Program-made: the position numbers and the translations under genes
In this document: positions 21,204 through 33,373 of the stretch, one piece after another
Numbering within the stretch: position 1 is the first letter of the stretch
Layout: each line of letters starts with the position of its first letter
The notes under the pieces: generated by a model
What the model was told of the DNA's origin: nothing
What the model saw: only the letters and a program-made list of their open reading frames with translations
Databases searched by the model: none
Assembly (NCBI GenBank): GCA_001598975.1
Contig: BBXU01000880.1
Coordinates: forward strand, 1-46,431
Direction of reading: 5' to 3'
From: Parachlorella kessleri
Taxonomy: Eukaryota; Chlorophyta; Trebouxiophyceae; Chlorellales; Chlorellaceae
Length of the DNA: 46,431 nt

Positions 21204-24200
21204 TCACTCATCTGAGGTGCGCACAGACACCTCCCGGCTGCGCTTCTTGGCAGTCGACCCCGCGCCCAGCATCCCGCTGCCCATGACCTGCGAGCTGTTG
21301 CCGACAGGCGCAACGCGGCCCCTGCTGCCTGCGCTCCCCTGGCCCTGGCCCGGCGCCTTGCCAGCGCTCTTCTTGCGGCGGCTGATGACCGTGGCGTGGC
21401 ACTCCTGGGGCACCGCCTCCGGGTAGTCCAGGCAGTAGTGACCGCCGCGCGACTCCTTGCGCTGCAGCGCCGACGACATGATGAGCTCGCCCACCGTCAC
21501 CATGTTGCGCAGCTCCACCATCTCTGCGGCAGATGCGGTAGGGGCAGGGAGCACAGACAAACCCCGTCAGGCTTGAGCCACAAAGCGCCGCCAAACTTTG
21601 CTCTATTCTGTCATATCTTGTACGAGGATGGGCACAGAGCACTGGACAGGACAGTAATGCACCACTTGCCCCATCACAGCCAAACTTGGACAATATGCTT
21701 GGATACACCACTCCATGAGCAAAATTCCGGTCAAGCATCAACAGCACCCTGCGGTGACCCTGTGCAGCACACATTCCCAAAATACAGTGTCTTGAGTAGA
21801 ATCGCTGTCCAACATCCAACCAGCTGCCAGACGGATGGCTGCAGCACTTAGACCTACCTAGTGTAGGGAGCAACGAGCGACTCCATACAAGTAGGGGCGA
21901 AAAACAGCTATCCATTGTACACTCCATTCGGCCCAGTGAGCCTACCGTGAGCATAAAGGCCCTTGTTCGACGAAGTAAACTAAACCGCACACCCATACAT
22001 CCTTACCCGCTATAATTTCAAGCTTGTGCCTTTAAGCCCACACCCCATCCACCAAGCTCAGCTCACCTGTGCTGACACCATACGCCTCCGCCATTGCCTT
22101 GGTTTCAACGCACATCTCCGACAGCTTGGACAGCACCGGCTTCATCTCGCCCACGCGCCGCACAATGCCGGCGCCCTGCCACATCAGGTCACGCAGCTCC
22201 TGGCGCTTTGAAGCCACCCAGGCGCCAGCGCTGGAGGGCAGCCCGCGGGGTGCCTTTGAACCTGCAGAGTTAAAACCCAGCCCTGAGCACAAAAGCGCGC
22301 GTGTCAAGGGAACTTGCAAGCCACATATTGCGAGAGCGAGCCCTGCAGTCGCATACGCAAAGGTGTTGCTGAGAGACAGGCATACAATAGGAGAATTGCA
22401 AGTGAGCACCGGGCAGCATTGAACAAGATCCAATGGTCAATACACAATGGGCACCATCACAACTGCACAGCACCCGCACAAGCCCTTTACCCACGGGCCA
22501 CGCCCCAAGCCAGCATTGCAGCACACGCTGCCTTCCAGATTGCCTTCAACAGCGAGCCCCTTAGCCACAGCTGCCCAGACAGCGTCCGTGAACGCTCACC
22601 AGCAAAGTCAGCATGAGTCGAGGCGTAGTACAGCGCCGTGCCAGCGTAGCGCAGGGCGTGATCAGCGTGGGCCACCGACGGCTCCACGGCGCGGTTGCCA
22701 AACACCAGCCCCTCGAGGAGGGAGTTGGAGGCCAGGCGGTTGGCGCCGTGCAGGCCGCTGCAGATGAAGAATTGAGGAACGGCCAGGGTCACATCTGGGA
22801 AGGATAGCAGCTCACAGGACCAGGCTGGCACCAGCGCAAGGCCAAAGAGCTTAAGAAAGCGTCAAAACTCAGGCCTACATAGCAACCTGGTGCCCACGAT
22901 GCATTAGGCAGCAGGCGCAGTAACTATAAAGCAAGCAGGCCTAAGCCTCCTTTGGCTTACAGTGCAAGGCAGGCATGGCTCAGCAAAGCCTAGCATAACC
23001 AGCAGCTGGAGCCCTGTTGCCTGCTCGTCTCACCTGCAGGACACCTCCCCACAGGCATACAGCCCCAGGATGTCTGTCTCCCCCAGCAGGCCCGTCTGCA
23101 CGCCACCGCACATGTAGTGCTGGGCAGGCACCACGGGGATGGGGTCGCGGGTGATGTCCACGCCGGCCGCGGCGCACTCGGCCGCGACGTTGGGGAAGTG
23201 GGAGAGCACCTCACTGCCCGGCTTGTGCGAGATGTCCAGCAGGACGTGAGAGTGGCCGTGGTTGCGCATCTCAGCCTGCAGGCCATGCCCACCAAAGGCG
23301 GGTTTGAGCCGCTGGACCGGCAATCTAAGAGCACTGCAAGCAAAGGTCCATGATCAGGAAAGAGCACTGCAAAGGCCCATGATTGGGAAAGAGCACTGCA
23401 AAGGTCCATGATCAAAAAAGTACAACGGCCTGGAAAAAGCCCACGCGGAAGATGCAAGGCAGGCGTAACTAGACCGTAGACTGCCACCAGCGAAACTGCA
23501 CCCCTGCCGTGCCCAAGGTTATACCTTAGAAGCCCCCACGACGTTTATGCCCCCGCTCAAATGGCAAACAATGCGCTTCAGCCCCCCTATCCAGGTATTG
23601 TGGAAAACTCAACCCCCAAGACCTGAAAACCTCAGCGACAAAGCCTTTTCCACAACCCACCAACCAAGCCACCACGGGCCTACCTGGATGGCACGGGCGA
23701 CAATGTCCCGCGGTGCCAGCTCCATGCGGTCGTCATACTTGGGCATGAAGCGCTCGCCGTTCAGGTTGTACAGCCAGCCGCCCTCGCCGCGCACGGCCTC
23801 CGTGATGAGAGAGGAGCGACCTGCCGACAAAGGCGGAATGGCAACGGTATGAAACAGCTGTAGATGTACAGACAGTCAATAGGCCCATGCATCAGTTGCC
23901 ACAGGACTGATAGAAAAACCCTGCTGGGAGATGCCACGACTGGTATGCCATCCCTCTCGAGCAAACAACAGCACGGGCTAGCAGCGACATGCTCCCGGAC
24001 AAAACCCCTGCGACCAGGCCCTGGGTAGGGCAACCACTCACCCCTAGGGCCCGAGTTGGGGATGGGGCAGCCGGGGCGGAACAGCGAGGTGGGGTGGAAC
24101 TGCACAAACTCCATGTTGGCAATGGTGGCGCGGGCGCGGTAGGCCATGGCCATGCCGTCGCCCGTGGCCACCGTGGGGTTCGTGGTGTTGGGGTAGACCT

Positions 24201-25991
24201 GGCCGGCGCCGCCGGTGGCGAGCATGGTCACAGGCGCCACGAACCTGCGGGCAGGCGTGGGCACCAAGCAAGGTGTCACCCCCCAGCCCTTGGCAGCTCA
24301 CCAGACCCTGGGTGCCTCATGATGAGGCGGCATGTCCGTACCAGGCACCAGGTCAACAGGCGCTGATATCTCCTCCAACTACAGTGGGAGGGCTCGCACT
24401 GGGTAAATGAAATCCACTAAGCCCTCGCAGAACAAGCACAGCCATGAACAAGGGCCAGTCAGGGCGCTGCCATACAGCTGCCCCAGCCCACCAACCCAGC
24501 AGCCACACCTGGTCATGGTCATGGCAGTCTGGTCCAGCACGTCAGCGCCCAGGCAGTACCGCATGCCCTGCACCTCCCCCAACACCAGGTCCGTGGTCAG
24601 GTGGTGCTCGTAGAAGGCGATGTTGGGGTTGGCCCGGGCCGAGGCAAGGAGGGCTCGCTCGATCTCGGCACCAGTAGCATCGGCTGTAGCAAAGCACAGG
24701 AGGGGCGCACGAATTTAAGCATGCCTTATCGCTGTGACGGCAAGAGGGAAACGCCAAGTGCCAGGGTGCCTACAACAGGTGCTCGACGTCTATGGACAGC
24801 TCGTAGCGACCAGCTTGGATACCGGTCGCCTTTCCTGAGTCGAGCAAGGTGACGCTTAAACTGAGGGTTGGATCACTGGCTCCTGACCAGACCCCACATA
24901 TATCACCCAAACTATGTCAGCCGCGCCGCACCTGCGTGGACAATGCGGCGCGCCGAGTGGCCGCCCTCCCGCGTCAGGTGCAGCTCGCCGGCCTCGCCGC
25001 GAGTGAACTCAGCGCCAAAGCGGGCAAGCTCCAACACCAGCTTGGGGCCTTCACGACACACGACCTCCACAGCCCTACAGGAATCCAGGGTGATCACTCC
25101 TTCGACCAGCTGCCTAGTGGTTAGCCAGGCACAAGAAATCAAGAGATTTTTGTTAAAAAAAAACTTGAACGGATGCATGATCAAGGTGCTTGGCAGGTAA
25201 TGGTACAGCCGAAGCCCCAGGCGACGAACACATAAGAGAATGCCACAGCAGATAGGCCAGCTTTTTGCGAGCAGACAGGAGGGGCACTCTCATTTCCCCT
25301 GCACCCTGCCGCTTCATAACAGTACAGTTGACGGCAACCTTGCTTGTCCACACACAGTAAAAGCTGGAAGTACAGCAGGAGGCACCCCAAACGAGATGCA
25401 GACTCACTGGCGGTCGTTCAGGAAGGCGCCAGCGATCATGGTGTCCCTGACGTGGTCAGCTACCGAGTCGGCGGCGTCCAGCACCGCGCAGATGCCTCCC
25501 TGAGCATAGCGGGTGCAGCCCTCGTCTGCAGACGACTTGGTCACGAGCGCCACCCGGCCATGCTGGGCCACCTTGAGAGCATAGCTCAGCCCAGCAATCC
25601 CGGAGCCCAGCACAAGGAAGTCAAAGTGCTGGACGGCTGGCGGGGACGTGGCGCCGCCACTGGCCGGCTTGGTGCCAGGGCCACCATTGACCGCTACACG
25701 GCTGCCGCCCACGTCTTGGACGGTGCCGTTGGGCTCGGACGCAGCGGTCACGTGACGCACAGGGCCAGCGGCGGAGCTGCGGCCGCTGTGCTGGAAGCGC
25801 GCCGGGCGGACAAAAGGCGAGCTGGCGTTGGCGGCGGCGCGGGCTGTGTCATCAAAAGGCGCGCGCCTGGTAGTAAGGCTCTTGTTCCCCAGGCTGGGCT
25901 GGCGACCATGCAGGCTGCGACAAGTCAGCCTTCCGGCGGCAGCTGGGCGGGAGCTGCCTGAGCTCAAGCTAGGGGCGGCAAGGGTAGCCAT
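21204..25991 (-). CDS. nadB: L-aspartate oxidase, plastid-targeted
   Basis: FAD enzyme oxidising L-aspartate to iminoaspartate, the first step of de novo NAD synthesis; quinolinate synthase takes the product. Nine exons keep phase: 25408-25991, 24932-25074, 24509-24683, 24042-24244, 23684-23820, 23034-23275, 22600-22757, 22067-22261 and 21204-21523, giving 718 residues. Seen: a Ser/Arg/Ala-rich first ~115 residues fitting a chloroplast transit peptide; FAD-binding [12 protein letters not shown] (GxGxxG at about 129-134); [35 protein letters not shown] across a splice; [41 protein letters not shown]; and [21 protein letters not shown]. The start is the first ATG before the transit-like stretch. 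The C-terminus adds a tail rich in Lys, Gly and Ser ([15 protein letters not shown]) beyond the usual end, making it longer than the plant enzyme of about 650 residues. No quinolinate synthase gene lies nearby. Confidence 0.95.
23328..23420. repeat. Three imperfect tandem copies of a ~30-bp unit in a NadB intron
   Basis: The word GAGCACTGCAA followed by AAGGTCCATGATC or a close variant occurs at about 23329, 23362 and 23391, spaced 33 and 29 bases. It lies in the intron between exons 5 and 6, just upstream on the plus strand of exon 6 (which starts at 23275). No function is evident. Confidence 0.8.
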
Positions 25992-26964
25992 AGTGTCCAA
26001 AAGAGTCAACGTGACTAAGTGCAAAACGAAAAGGCAGACTAGCGTGCAAAAGAGTCCAAAAGTTACTAGGCACCCTTGCTCAAGCCACTGAGCTCAGCAC
26101 AGGGTACTTCTTGTTCCACACCTGCGGCGACAAGGCAAGCATGGTCGGTGCTGAAAGCTGAGGTGGCATGCAGTTTGTAGTCATCCACCAGAAGCAAGTC
26201 AGCACAGAGGCAAGATGAAATAAGCTTTGAGTTGTGCAGCAATAGCCTCAGGAAGGCAATTGGTCAGTCAGCACGCCGGCAACGGCACGCTGACTATCCG
26301 CAATCGAGCCAGCTCACCCAAGCAGATTTGGGCCTACGAGTCGTCTTCCCCTGCATAGTGCCACCAACTCAGTTCTCAGAACCGCAGCTGTATAACGCCA
26401 TGAAGCTTGCTGAGCACCACGCGGCCCTTGCGTCAGCTCCGAAGCGACGAGCAAGCCCGCAAACCCCAAGGGTGCAGTGCCGCTCACCTTGCTTTGCATC
26501 GGCCTCGGGATCAGGTAGAAGGAGGGGCAACACACATCCCCGGACTTCAGGTTAGTAAGACAGTGGGCGGCTGAGGGGGCTTCACCACTGGTCGAGGGTT
26601 ACAGACAAGCAAGTCGTTGAGAGTTGACAACGACGGTAACAGGAAATAACCCTCCACAGATCACAAGGCAGGAACGTGAAGGAGTGGCCCTCTTATGTCA
26701 TCTCGCCGCGCTCAGCATGAGGGGTCACCGGGATCATCGATCATTGTGGCTCGAGCTGGGGCACCTAGCTTGTTGCAGCTGACACCAGGGCTTGCTTCCA
26801 GTAGGATTCTTATATATCTGAGTGCCTTGACTTTTGGGGCCAAGTCGTGTCATGAGCCTTGTAGCAATGATCAGAAGCCTTCCTTGTAAAACATGGGGAA
26901 CTAGCAACCTGCTGATGCGGCGTAAGGAAGAACTTACGATCCATGTTGCCTGACTCGTCCCTGC
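25992..26964. promoter_or_regulatory. Divergent upstream region of nadB and FY/WDR33
   Basis: The two start codons face away from each other over 973 bases. On the plus strand a TATATATC lies at about 26811-26818, some 150 bases before the FY start, and may be a TATA box. No clear TATA element is seen for nadB. No other coding segment is supported. Confidence 0.4.
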
Positions 26965-29900
26965 ATGGCGCTATACACAAGCTACTTTGCCAAGCAGCTG
27001 GCCCTGCGGCCGGAGGCTGCTCATCATCAGGCCACTGATGCAGCCAATCTCGAGGGCGAGCGGACCATTCACCAGTCGGTAGCTAGGCGTACCGTGGACC
27101 TGGCAGGGCCCCTAAGCAACTGGTTTGAGGTGGGCACATCTATAAGCATCCAAGTTGCTGGACCTTACACTTGCGCACGGGTTGCTTGTCCACATTGACT
27201 GTAACTTGTGGACAGCAGTAGTGACACCACATAGCTGCACACTGTGCTACTCGCTGCTGGATCCACACATTGGTCTTTGCTGCTGTATTGCTGGCAGAGG
27301 CGGTCGCTCATCCGGCACCCCCTGGATACCCCTGCCCTAGATTCCACCCCAGGCTCAGCGCTGCGCATGCTGCCACCCTTGGCCTATGCCCACCAGCCGG
27401 CTTCCAGCTTCACCACCAAGTTTGCACAGCAGGCACCCAGCAAGGTTGGTGGGAATCCTGATGCGGCTGGGGCGGTGGGTGGGTGGGGTGGGGGTGGGGT
27501 CTTTTCTGCTCTTGGGCTTGTTCAAGTGTTAGAGTGCTTTCTAAAGGGAGGAGGAATGCAGCTGTGAATGGGACGGGTTGCCTCTGTATGCCAAGTGTCT
27601 GAGCTGGTTTGAAATGGTTTGGGCGACACAGATAAATGCCTGTGGGGGAAAGGGTCAGGGTCCGGGGCTGTGTGCGTGGGATAATCCAACTCTGGAGGTG
27701 TCAGCACCCCTTGGTGGCCAACCATGTAAACAAGAGAATAAATGGTGGCATTGCAGTGCGGTGGTGGCTCGGTGTCCAACTGGTGTTGAAAAACCTAGCA
27801 CTTTATCGAGGGCCATGACCAGCCAAGCAGCAGGGAGTGCTCTTACAGGTTACTGAGCCCACATTAGTAGTAGTGCAATGACATCCAGTACAGAGTAACA
27901 GGCAGTACTTGTCACAAATGATGCCGGCCTCAGCAACCCTTCGGAGTCGCAATCCTTCAAAGCGGCAACTCTGACTGTCTGTCTACCAGCTGCAGTGAAT
28001 GTGTGCGGCATGCTTGCCATGTCCCCCATCCAAACCAAAACCCACATGTTGCTTGTTGGGCTGAACGCTACATGCCTCGCAAACACGTGCCAAGCCCAGC
28101 CCTTCCTGACCCCGGCAGATATCTCCCCTGCTCCTGCATTGACAGGTTGTCTGGACCCGATCGCACACTGGCTTAATCGTGCTGCGGCTGCTGCTGTTGC
28201 TGCTCCCTATGGCCTGACTTAAAGTTGTCACATTTATGCCAAGCCTAGAGCAAGCGCTGCCCCTGCCTGCTCCAGACCCGCAGCAGCGCCAACGTGGTGG
28301 TGTGGACCCCTGATGGCCGGCGCTGCCTGACAGGCACCCAGGGAGGGGAGTTCACCATGTGGGGGGCACAGGCATTCCAGTTTGAGACCATCCTCCAGGT
28401 GCGTTGTGCCACCCTGGCCCCCACAAAGCCGTTTGCAAGGGTGGGTCTGCCTGGCTTGGAGTGTCAGAGGTAACGGCCTCTGAGGCCTCCACCACTGGCT
28501 GGCTGGCTGGCTGGCTAACTAGCTGGTTGTTCAACCGGTCTGGAGTGTGCGTGATGGGCTGATGGTGTTGCCTGGCGAGTATGTGGTGGGGTGAGGGCTG
28601 GATGCGGGGACCGGGAGGGCACCATAGCTCTAGGGTTGGCGCGGTGGGCCTGGCTTGCGATCTGGTACTTGTACGGTAGTGAGCTTTGGGTGCCTGTGGC
28701 CGCTTGTTTTGTGTTAGCGCACTGCACTGCAGCTGCCGGGCTGCTTTTGCCACAACTGCAAGCTGAGGCGGGCCCCAGGGGCAACGCCTACTGTTGTCTG
28801 TCGCGCTGCTACCGAGCCGCCTGTGAGTGTCGGCTCCCCTGGGTTTATTTGGCAGTATTCCCTGCTCACCTTCCTCCGCCTGCCCTACTCTTCAACTTTG
28901 AAGCCCTGCTCGTCCACTTACAGTCCCTTCCCTATGTTGCGCTGCCACGCCTGCAGGCTCATGAGACCCCGGTCCGATCCATGGTCTTTACCCATAATGG
29001 CAACTTCCTAGTCAGCGGGGATGACAGCGGCACGGTGAGGCAACCTGCCGGCAGCGAGGGCAGGCTGCTGAGCTTGACTGCTTCTCTCACCTGCAGTGTA
29101 TCGAGCTCAGCGCGGGCGCCTGTTACCAGCTGCTCCCTCCCGGTCACTCTCGGACATGCTGTGGGACTCCATGGCCTGTTGAAAAGGATGACGAGACCTG
29201 ATGAGACTTCCACCCGTGCTGAGCCTTGCCTGTGGCAGTACCACCCCAACCTTGCTTTATGTAGCCCACTCTGTCAGCGCATGGTCCCGCCGCTTGGTTT
29301 GGGTGGCTGGCTGTTTGATTGGCGAGGGAAGGAAGACCATGCAGGGCCGGGTGTGTTCTGCCCCCAGGTCTGTCTTGGTCCTTATGAAGGACCACTGCCG
29401 GCTCCCTTCGGAATTGTTAAAAGGTGGCAGGCAATGCGAACAGAGTGGAGGTAGGAGCGAAGTGGACTGACTGACTGACTGACTGACTGACTGACTGACC
29501 AACAGTCTCTTACCCATTGGCTGCTGCTGCCCAGGTGCGCTACTGGAAGCCAAATCTGGAGCTGCTGCAGACTGTGGGTGCCCACAGGGAGGCTGTGCGC
29601 GGGGTTGCCTTCTCCCCCACCGACCTCAAGTATGCGACAGCCTCCGATGACAGCACCGTCAAGGTGTGAGCCGGGTGCAGGGGCTGCCGGGGTGAGGTGG
29701 CATGGAGCAACAGCAGCAGGAGCAGTTGCAGCGGCAGCGGGGTGGTACTTACGGAAGGTGCACATGGGCGTAACAACTTGCCTCACTTCGGGAGTGGAAG
29801 GCTCATCCTTGGCCGTGCACCGCAGGGTGGGCAGTAGTCAAACACCCTGCCCCAGGTTAAGTGAGAGACGCAGCTTGAGTTTGCTTCCCTCGGTCAGCAA

Positions 29901-32900
29901 ACCCACCCCATGCCCCCCAGCGATGACCATCCTTGCGTATGCACTTGGGGCCATCCGGAGACACCTTCCCTCCCTCCCTCCCTCCCTCCCTCCCTCGCCG
30001 CGTGCCAGCAGGTCTGGGATTTTGCGCGCTGCCAGGCGGAGCAGACCTGCGCGGGTCATGGGGGCGACGTCAAGTGCGTGGGCTGGCACCCCTTTAAGTC
30101 CCTGCTGGTGTCGGCCTCTAAAGACGGCTTGGTCAAGCTGTGGTGTCCCAAGTCGGGGAGGGCACTGGGCACGATGCATGGCCACAAGGGGACCATCATG
30201 GCTGCGCAGTGGAACGCAAACGGCAACTGGGTGCTGACCGCCTCGCGCGACCAAACCTGCAAGGTGGGCGCTGGAGGGAAAGAGGGGAGGAGGGTGGGGG
30301 GGCCCTCCCTTGACCAGACATGCAGGTGGGGAGGGGGAGCTGTGTGGTGTGTGGGGCGTGGGTGGAGGGGAGGTTGGCACGCCAGCCTAGTTTATAGGTG
30401 ACTAGCAGGCAGGCAGGCATATTGAAGGTTTTTCCTTGGGGGGGGGAAACCAAAAACAAACTGGAGGGAGTGTTGGGGCTCACTTGCTGTGGGGATGGAC
30501 GGCTTTATTATATAGCAGCTCATGTACTGCCCTTGCTGGGTGCTGTGCCCTGCTAGCCCTGCTTGCCCTGGCCCTCCCACCTAGCCCCACCTCCAGACAT
30601 CTGCCTCATCTCCCCCCACCCTGCTGTCCTATGCGCCCTACCAACACCTATACCCTCCTTGCAACCACCATGTGCTGCAAGCCCTCATGCCATGACTCCT
30701 GCTGGCTCCATGGACGCTGCATCCATGTCATGGAATGGGACCATGGTGCGGTACAGGTGTACGATGTCTGTGTAATGTAATGAAACCATGGTGCGGTACA
30801 GGTGTACGATGTCCGCGTACAGCGCGAGCTGGCCTCCTTCCGCGGCCACAACCGCGATGTCATCTCCGCGGCCTGGCACCCCCTCCACGAGGACCTCTTT
30901 GTCAGCGGCGGCTACGACGGCTCGCTCATCTTCTGGCTGGCAGGCCGGCAGGCGCCGCAGGTGGGCCGCCTCACATCTTCTGCTGGCAGGACGGCAGGCG
31001 CCACAGGTGGGCCGCCTCACATCTTCTGGCTGGCAGGGCGGCAGGCGCCACAGTTGGGCCGGCCAGCCCCTTCCCAAGGACAGCCTGCCAGGGCGAGGCG
31101 GGGCCCAGGGGCCGCTCGCTGCACAGCTGTAGCTGTGTGCTTGCAGTCTTGTAATGCCGGCAGCTTGGCAGCTCGCTGCACAGCTGTAGCTGCGCGCTTG
31201 CAACCTTGCAATGCCTGCGGCCGGCCACCCTGGCCTTTTGGCTGCCTGCTGACTGCTAGTGTCTACCAGTGCGCATCCTAGCGGCGCATTGGATCATCCA
31301 TCGTACTGCCCCTCTCCGGCCTCCTAAAAATTAGAATGTAAGGTTTTTTCTACGTGCAGGCGGAGGTGCGTGGCGCACATGAGGGCTCCGTCTGGGCGGC
31401 CGCCTGGCACCCCTCGGGCCACCTGCTCACCACGGGCGCTGCTGATGGGGCCACCAAGTTCTGGTGCCGCGCGCGGCCGGGGGATCCCTTCTTCGAGCAC
31501 CAGCAGGCACAGCAGGAGGAGCTGGCGGCCATGTCAGCAGCCGCAGGTGGGGCTGCCACTGGTTGCGTGGGGGTGGGTGGAGGCGTGATGTGTTGCTTTC
31601 ATGAACTTCCGCGCTGCGGCGCCTAGGTGCCCTTTTGCTGACCAGAGGATCGTACAACACCTGGTGATGTCAGCTGCTGTAGGTGGGCAGGAGGATATCA
31701 AGGCATCTTGTTTGGCTGGGCTTTTTGCATGAGGTTGGCCGGCATGTGTTTAAAGCGCAGGGTGATGGTAAAGGCACTGGTAAGTAGCAGCCGCCAGTTG
31801 GAGGGGCCATCTTACTGTTGTTGCTGCATGTCCTCGGGCTGCCTCAAGCACAGCATTGGATCACATAATCGCCAATCCACCCCAGACATTCTGCGATTGT
31901 CCTGCTGACCCGGGTCGAGCTCTCGGCCCACGACCGCGGCGGCTGGGAAGTTGTGAACCAGAGAGCAACACTAGCCCTTGCGTCTACCGCTGCACCAACC
32001 CACTTGGCTGTCGCGCCCTGGCTCCCCTGCAGATGAGGCCGCGGCCAAGCAGCACGCTGGGCCTGCTGCCCAGCCTCTGCTGTTTGACTCCGGCGCCGCC
32101 TCCGGTGCTATCCCCGGCATTGGTGAAGCCCTCACCACCCCCGTGGTGCTGGCCCCTGTGCCGTTGCCCGTGCCAGCCGTGGCTGCCACGTCAGCTGCTG
32201 GGTCTCTGGTTGATATCTTTGCGAACCCAGATGTCGCGCCGGCGGTGGATGTGGATGCGGCGCTGGCAAGGGACGACAAGGCGGGGGGCCTGGTGCCCGA
32301 GGAGCAGCGGGGGCCGATGCGGTCAGGCAGTCGGCGGTGGGAGGTCCGGCGCCGCTGGCGAGAGGAGGGTGGTGGCAGGTATACCTGAGAGGGAGAGTAA
32401 TGTGGGATGATAGTGTGGGGTAGTGTGCGATTTGTGGTATCATGGATTGCGTGGCCAGCTTCATGGAGGGTTTAAGTGGTGCACGGCGCGTAGTAGGGGG
32501 TGCGGCGGCTCGTTCCTGTCCTAGATATGCGTGGTAGCTGCGGAGATGAGCAGCAGTCTGGATGTGCAGCCGAGAAACCCTGAGTCACCCACTCATTTCC
32601 CAGCCACCCACTCATATCCCAGCCTGCCTTGTGCCGAGTGTCCATCCCTGTTCACACCGACCCTCGCAAGCTGGCTCCCACGCACGGGTTGCTGGAGCGG
32701 GGGCGGTCCTTCTCATGCAGAGCCATAAGCTGCGGATGCCCCCATTGCCCCCTCGCTGAGCAGGCCTTATGGAGAGGACTACCCTGGGAGCCCTGTAGGC
32801 GACCGCAAGCGCCACCGCGAGGCCTCTCCCCCTGAGCGCCGCATGCGGCCGCGGGATCGCTCACCTGGGGCGGCAGGGAAGCCGGGTGGCGGCGGGGGCA

Positions 32901-33373
32901 AGGCGCCACGGAGGACCGACCATGACCGACCGCTGCACAGGGAGGAGCGAGGGAGAGGGAGGGGGCGGGAGTTTAGAGGGAGGGACGCGGAGGGGTATGG
33001 GCAGCGGGACTGGCACGCTGGCGGTACCAGGCGGGAGCAGCTTGGTGTCGCAGGGCTTGGCGGGGGGCAAGGTGGTGGTCGGGCTGCAGCGGCGGACTGG
33101 CGCGGCCAGCAGCAGCAGCAGCAGCAGCAAGTGCTGGGACCGGCCCCGGCCCTCACACCGGCCCCAACGGCTGCTCCTGTGGCTCAAGCTCCGGCGGTGC
33201 TGGCGCCTGGGCCCATCATCCTCCCTCAAGGCATGCCTCCTGGGGCCATAATCATTATACCACAGGCCCCAGGGGCCGTCCAAGCAAGGGGGCGCGGGCC
33301 TCCTGTTGCTGTCAGGGGCGGGCCAGGGAGGAGGGGGCGAGGCAGGGTTGGTGGCCGGGGCAGGCACCGATAG
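26965..33373 (+). CDS. FY: WD40 pre-mRNA 3'-end processing factor FY / WDR33 / Pfs2
   Basis: Scaffold subunit of the CPSF polyadenylation complex; WDR33 helps bind the poly(A) signal, and plant FY also works in flowering control. Ten exons keep phase: 26965-27129, 27298-27444, 28276-28398, 28957-29034, 29535-29663, 30012-30263, 30802-30960, 31360-31546, 32033-32321 and 32764-33373, giving 712 residues. Seen: the family N-terminal block ([16 protein letters not shown], then [19 protein letters not shown]), followed by the WD repeats: [109 protein letters not shown], and [15 protein letters not shown] ending in [13 protein letters not shown]. The C-terminus is Ala/Pro-rich, then Arg/Gly-rich with eight glutamines and RGG-like repeats. 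The PPLPP motifs of plant FY are not seen. The start is the first ATG in frame; an earlier exon cannot be excluded. Confidence 0.95.
28497..28516. repeat. (GGCT)n microsatellite in an FY intron
   Basis: About five tandem GGCT units in the intron after exon 3 of the FY gene. Confidence 0.9.
29465..29499. repeat. (GACT)n microsatellite in an FY intron
   Basis: Eight tandem GACT units plus a partial one, about 35 bases upstream of the acceptor of FY exon 5. Likely length-variable between strains. Confidence 0.95.
29966..29996. repeat. (CCCT)n tract before FY exon 6
   Basis: Seven tandem CCCT units form an extended pyrimidine tract shortly upstream of the exon 6 acceptor (CAG at 30009-30011). 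It may serve as the polypyrimidine tract. Confidence 0.95.
30308..30337 (+). repeat. Copy of the FY exon 6 donor edge inside the following intron
   Basis: The exon 6 end encodes RDQTCK followed by GTGGGC. About 60 bases on, the intron reads GACCAGACATGCAGGTGGGG, which encodes DQTCR followed by GTGGGG. The copy keeps a usable GT donor but has several base differences. Confidence 0.65.
30726..30815 (+). repeat. 45-bp tandem duplication across the FY exon 7 acceptor
   Basis: Two adjacent units (30726-30770 and 30771-30815) share ACCATGGTGCGGTACAG, then GTGTACGATGTC. The second unit holds the real acceptor (exon starts 30802). The first holds an equivalent acceptor followed by codons for VYDVCVM and then a stop, so it is a decoy that would truncate the protein. 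Confidence 0.85.
30926..31066 (+). repeat. Three copies of a 46-47-bp unit across the FY exon 7 donor
   Basis: Each unit contains ATCTTCTGGCTGGCAGG (one base shorter in unit 2), then CGGCAGGCGCC and CAGGTGGGCC or a variant. Units start near 30928, 30975 and 31021. The first spans the real exon end at 30960. The second keeps a GTGGGC donor, whereas the third reads CAGTTGGGCC and has lost it. Confidence 0.85.
31115..31228. repeat. Two tandem 57-bp units in the FY intron 7
   Basis: CTCGCTGCACAGCTGTAGCT is followed by GTGCTTGCA or a variant and a CTTGNAATGCC word, at 31115 and again at 31172. It lies just downstream of the donor triplication. No coding or structural role is seen. Confidence 0.85.

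Noticed and set aside
31978..32464. Overlapping open frames on both strands around FY exon 9
   Set aside because: Only the plus frame continuing from exon 8 in phase fits the family and joins the next exon; the others are shadows.
32843..33373. Separate Arg/Gly-rich gene starting at an internal ATG
   Set aside because: The frame joins FY exon 9 in perfect phase through an acceptor at 32763, so it is the FY C-terminus.
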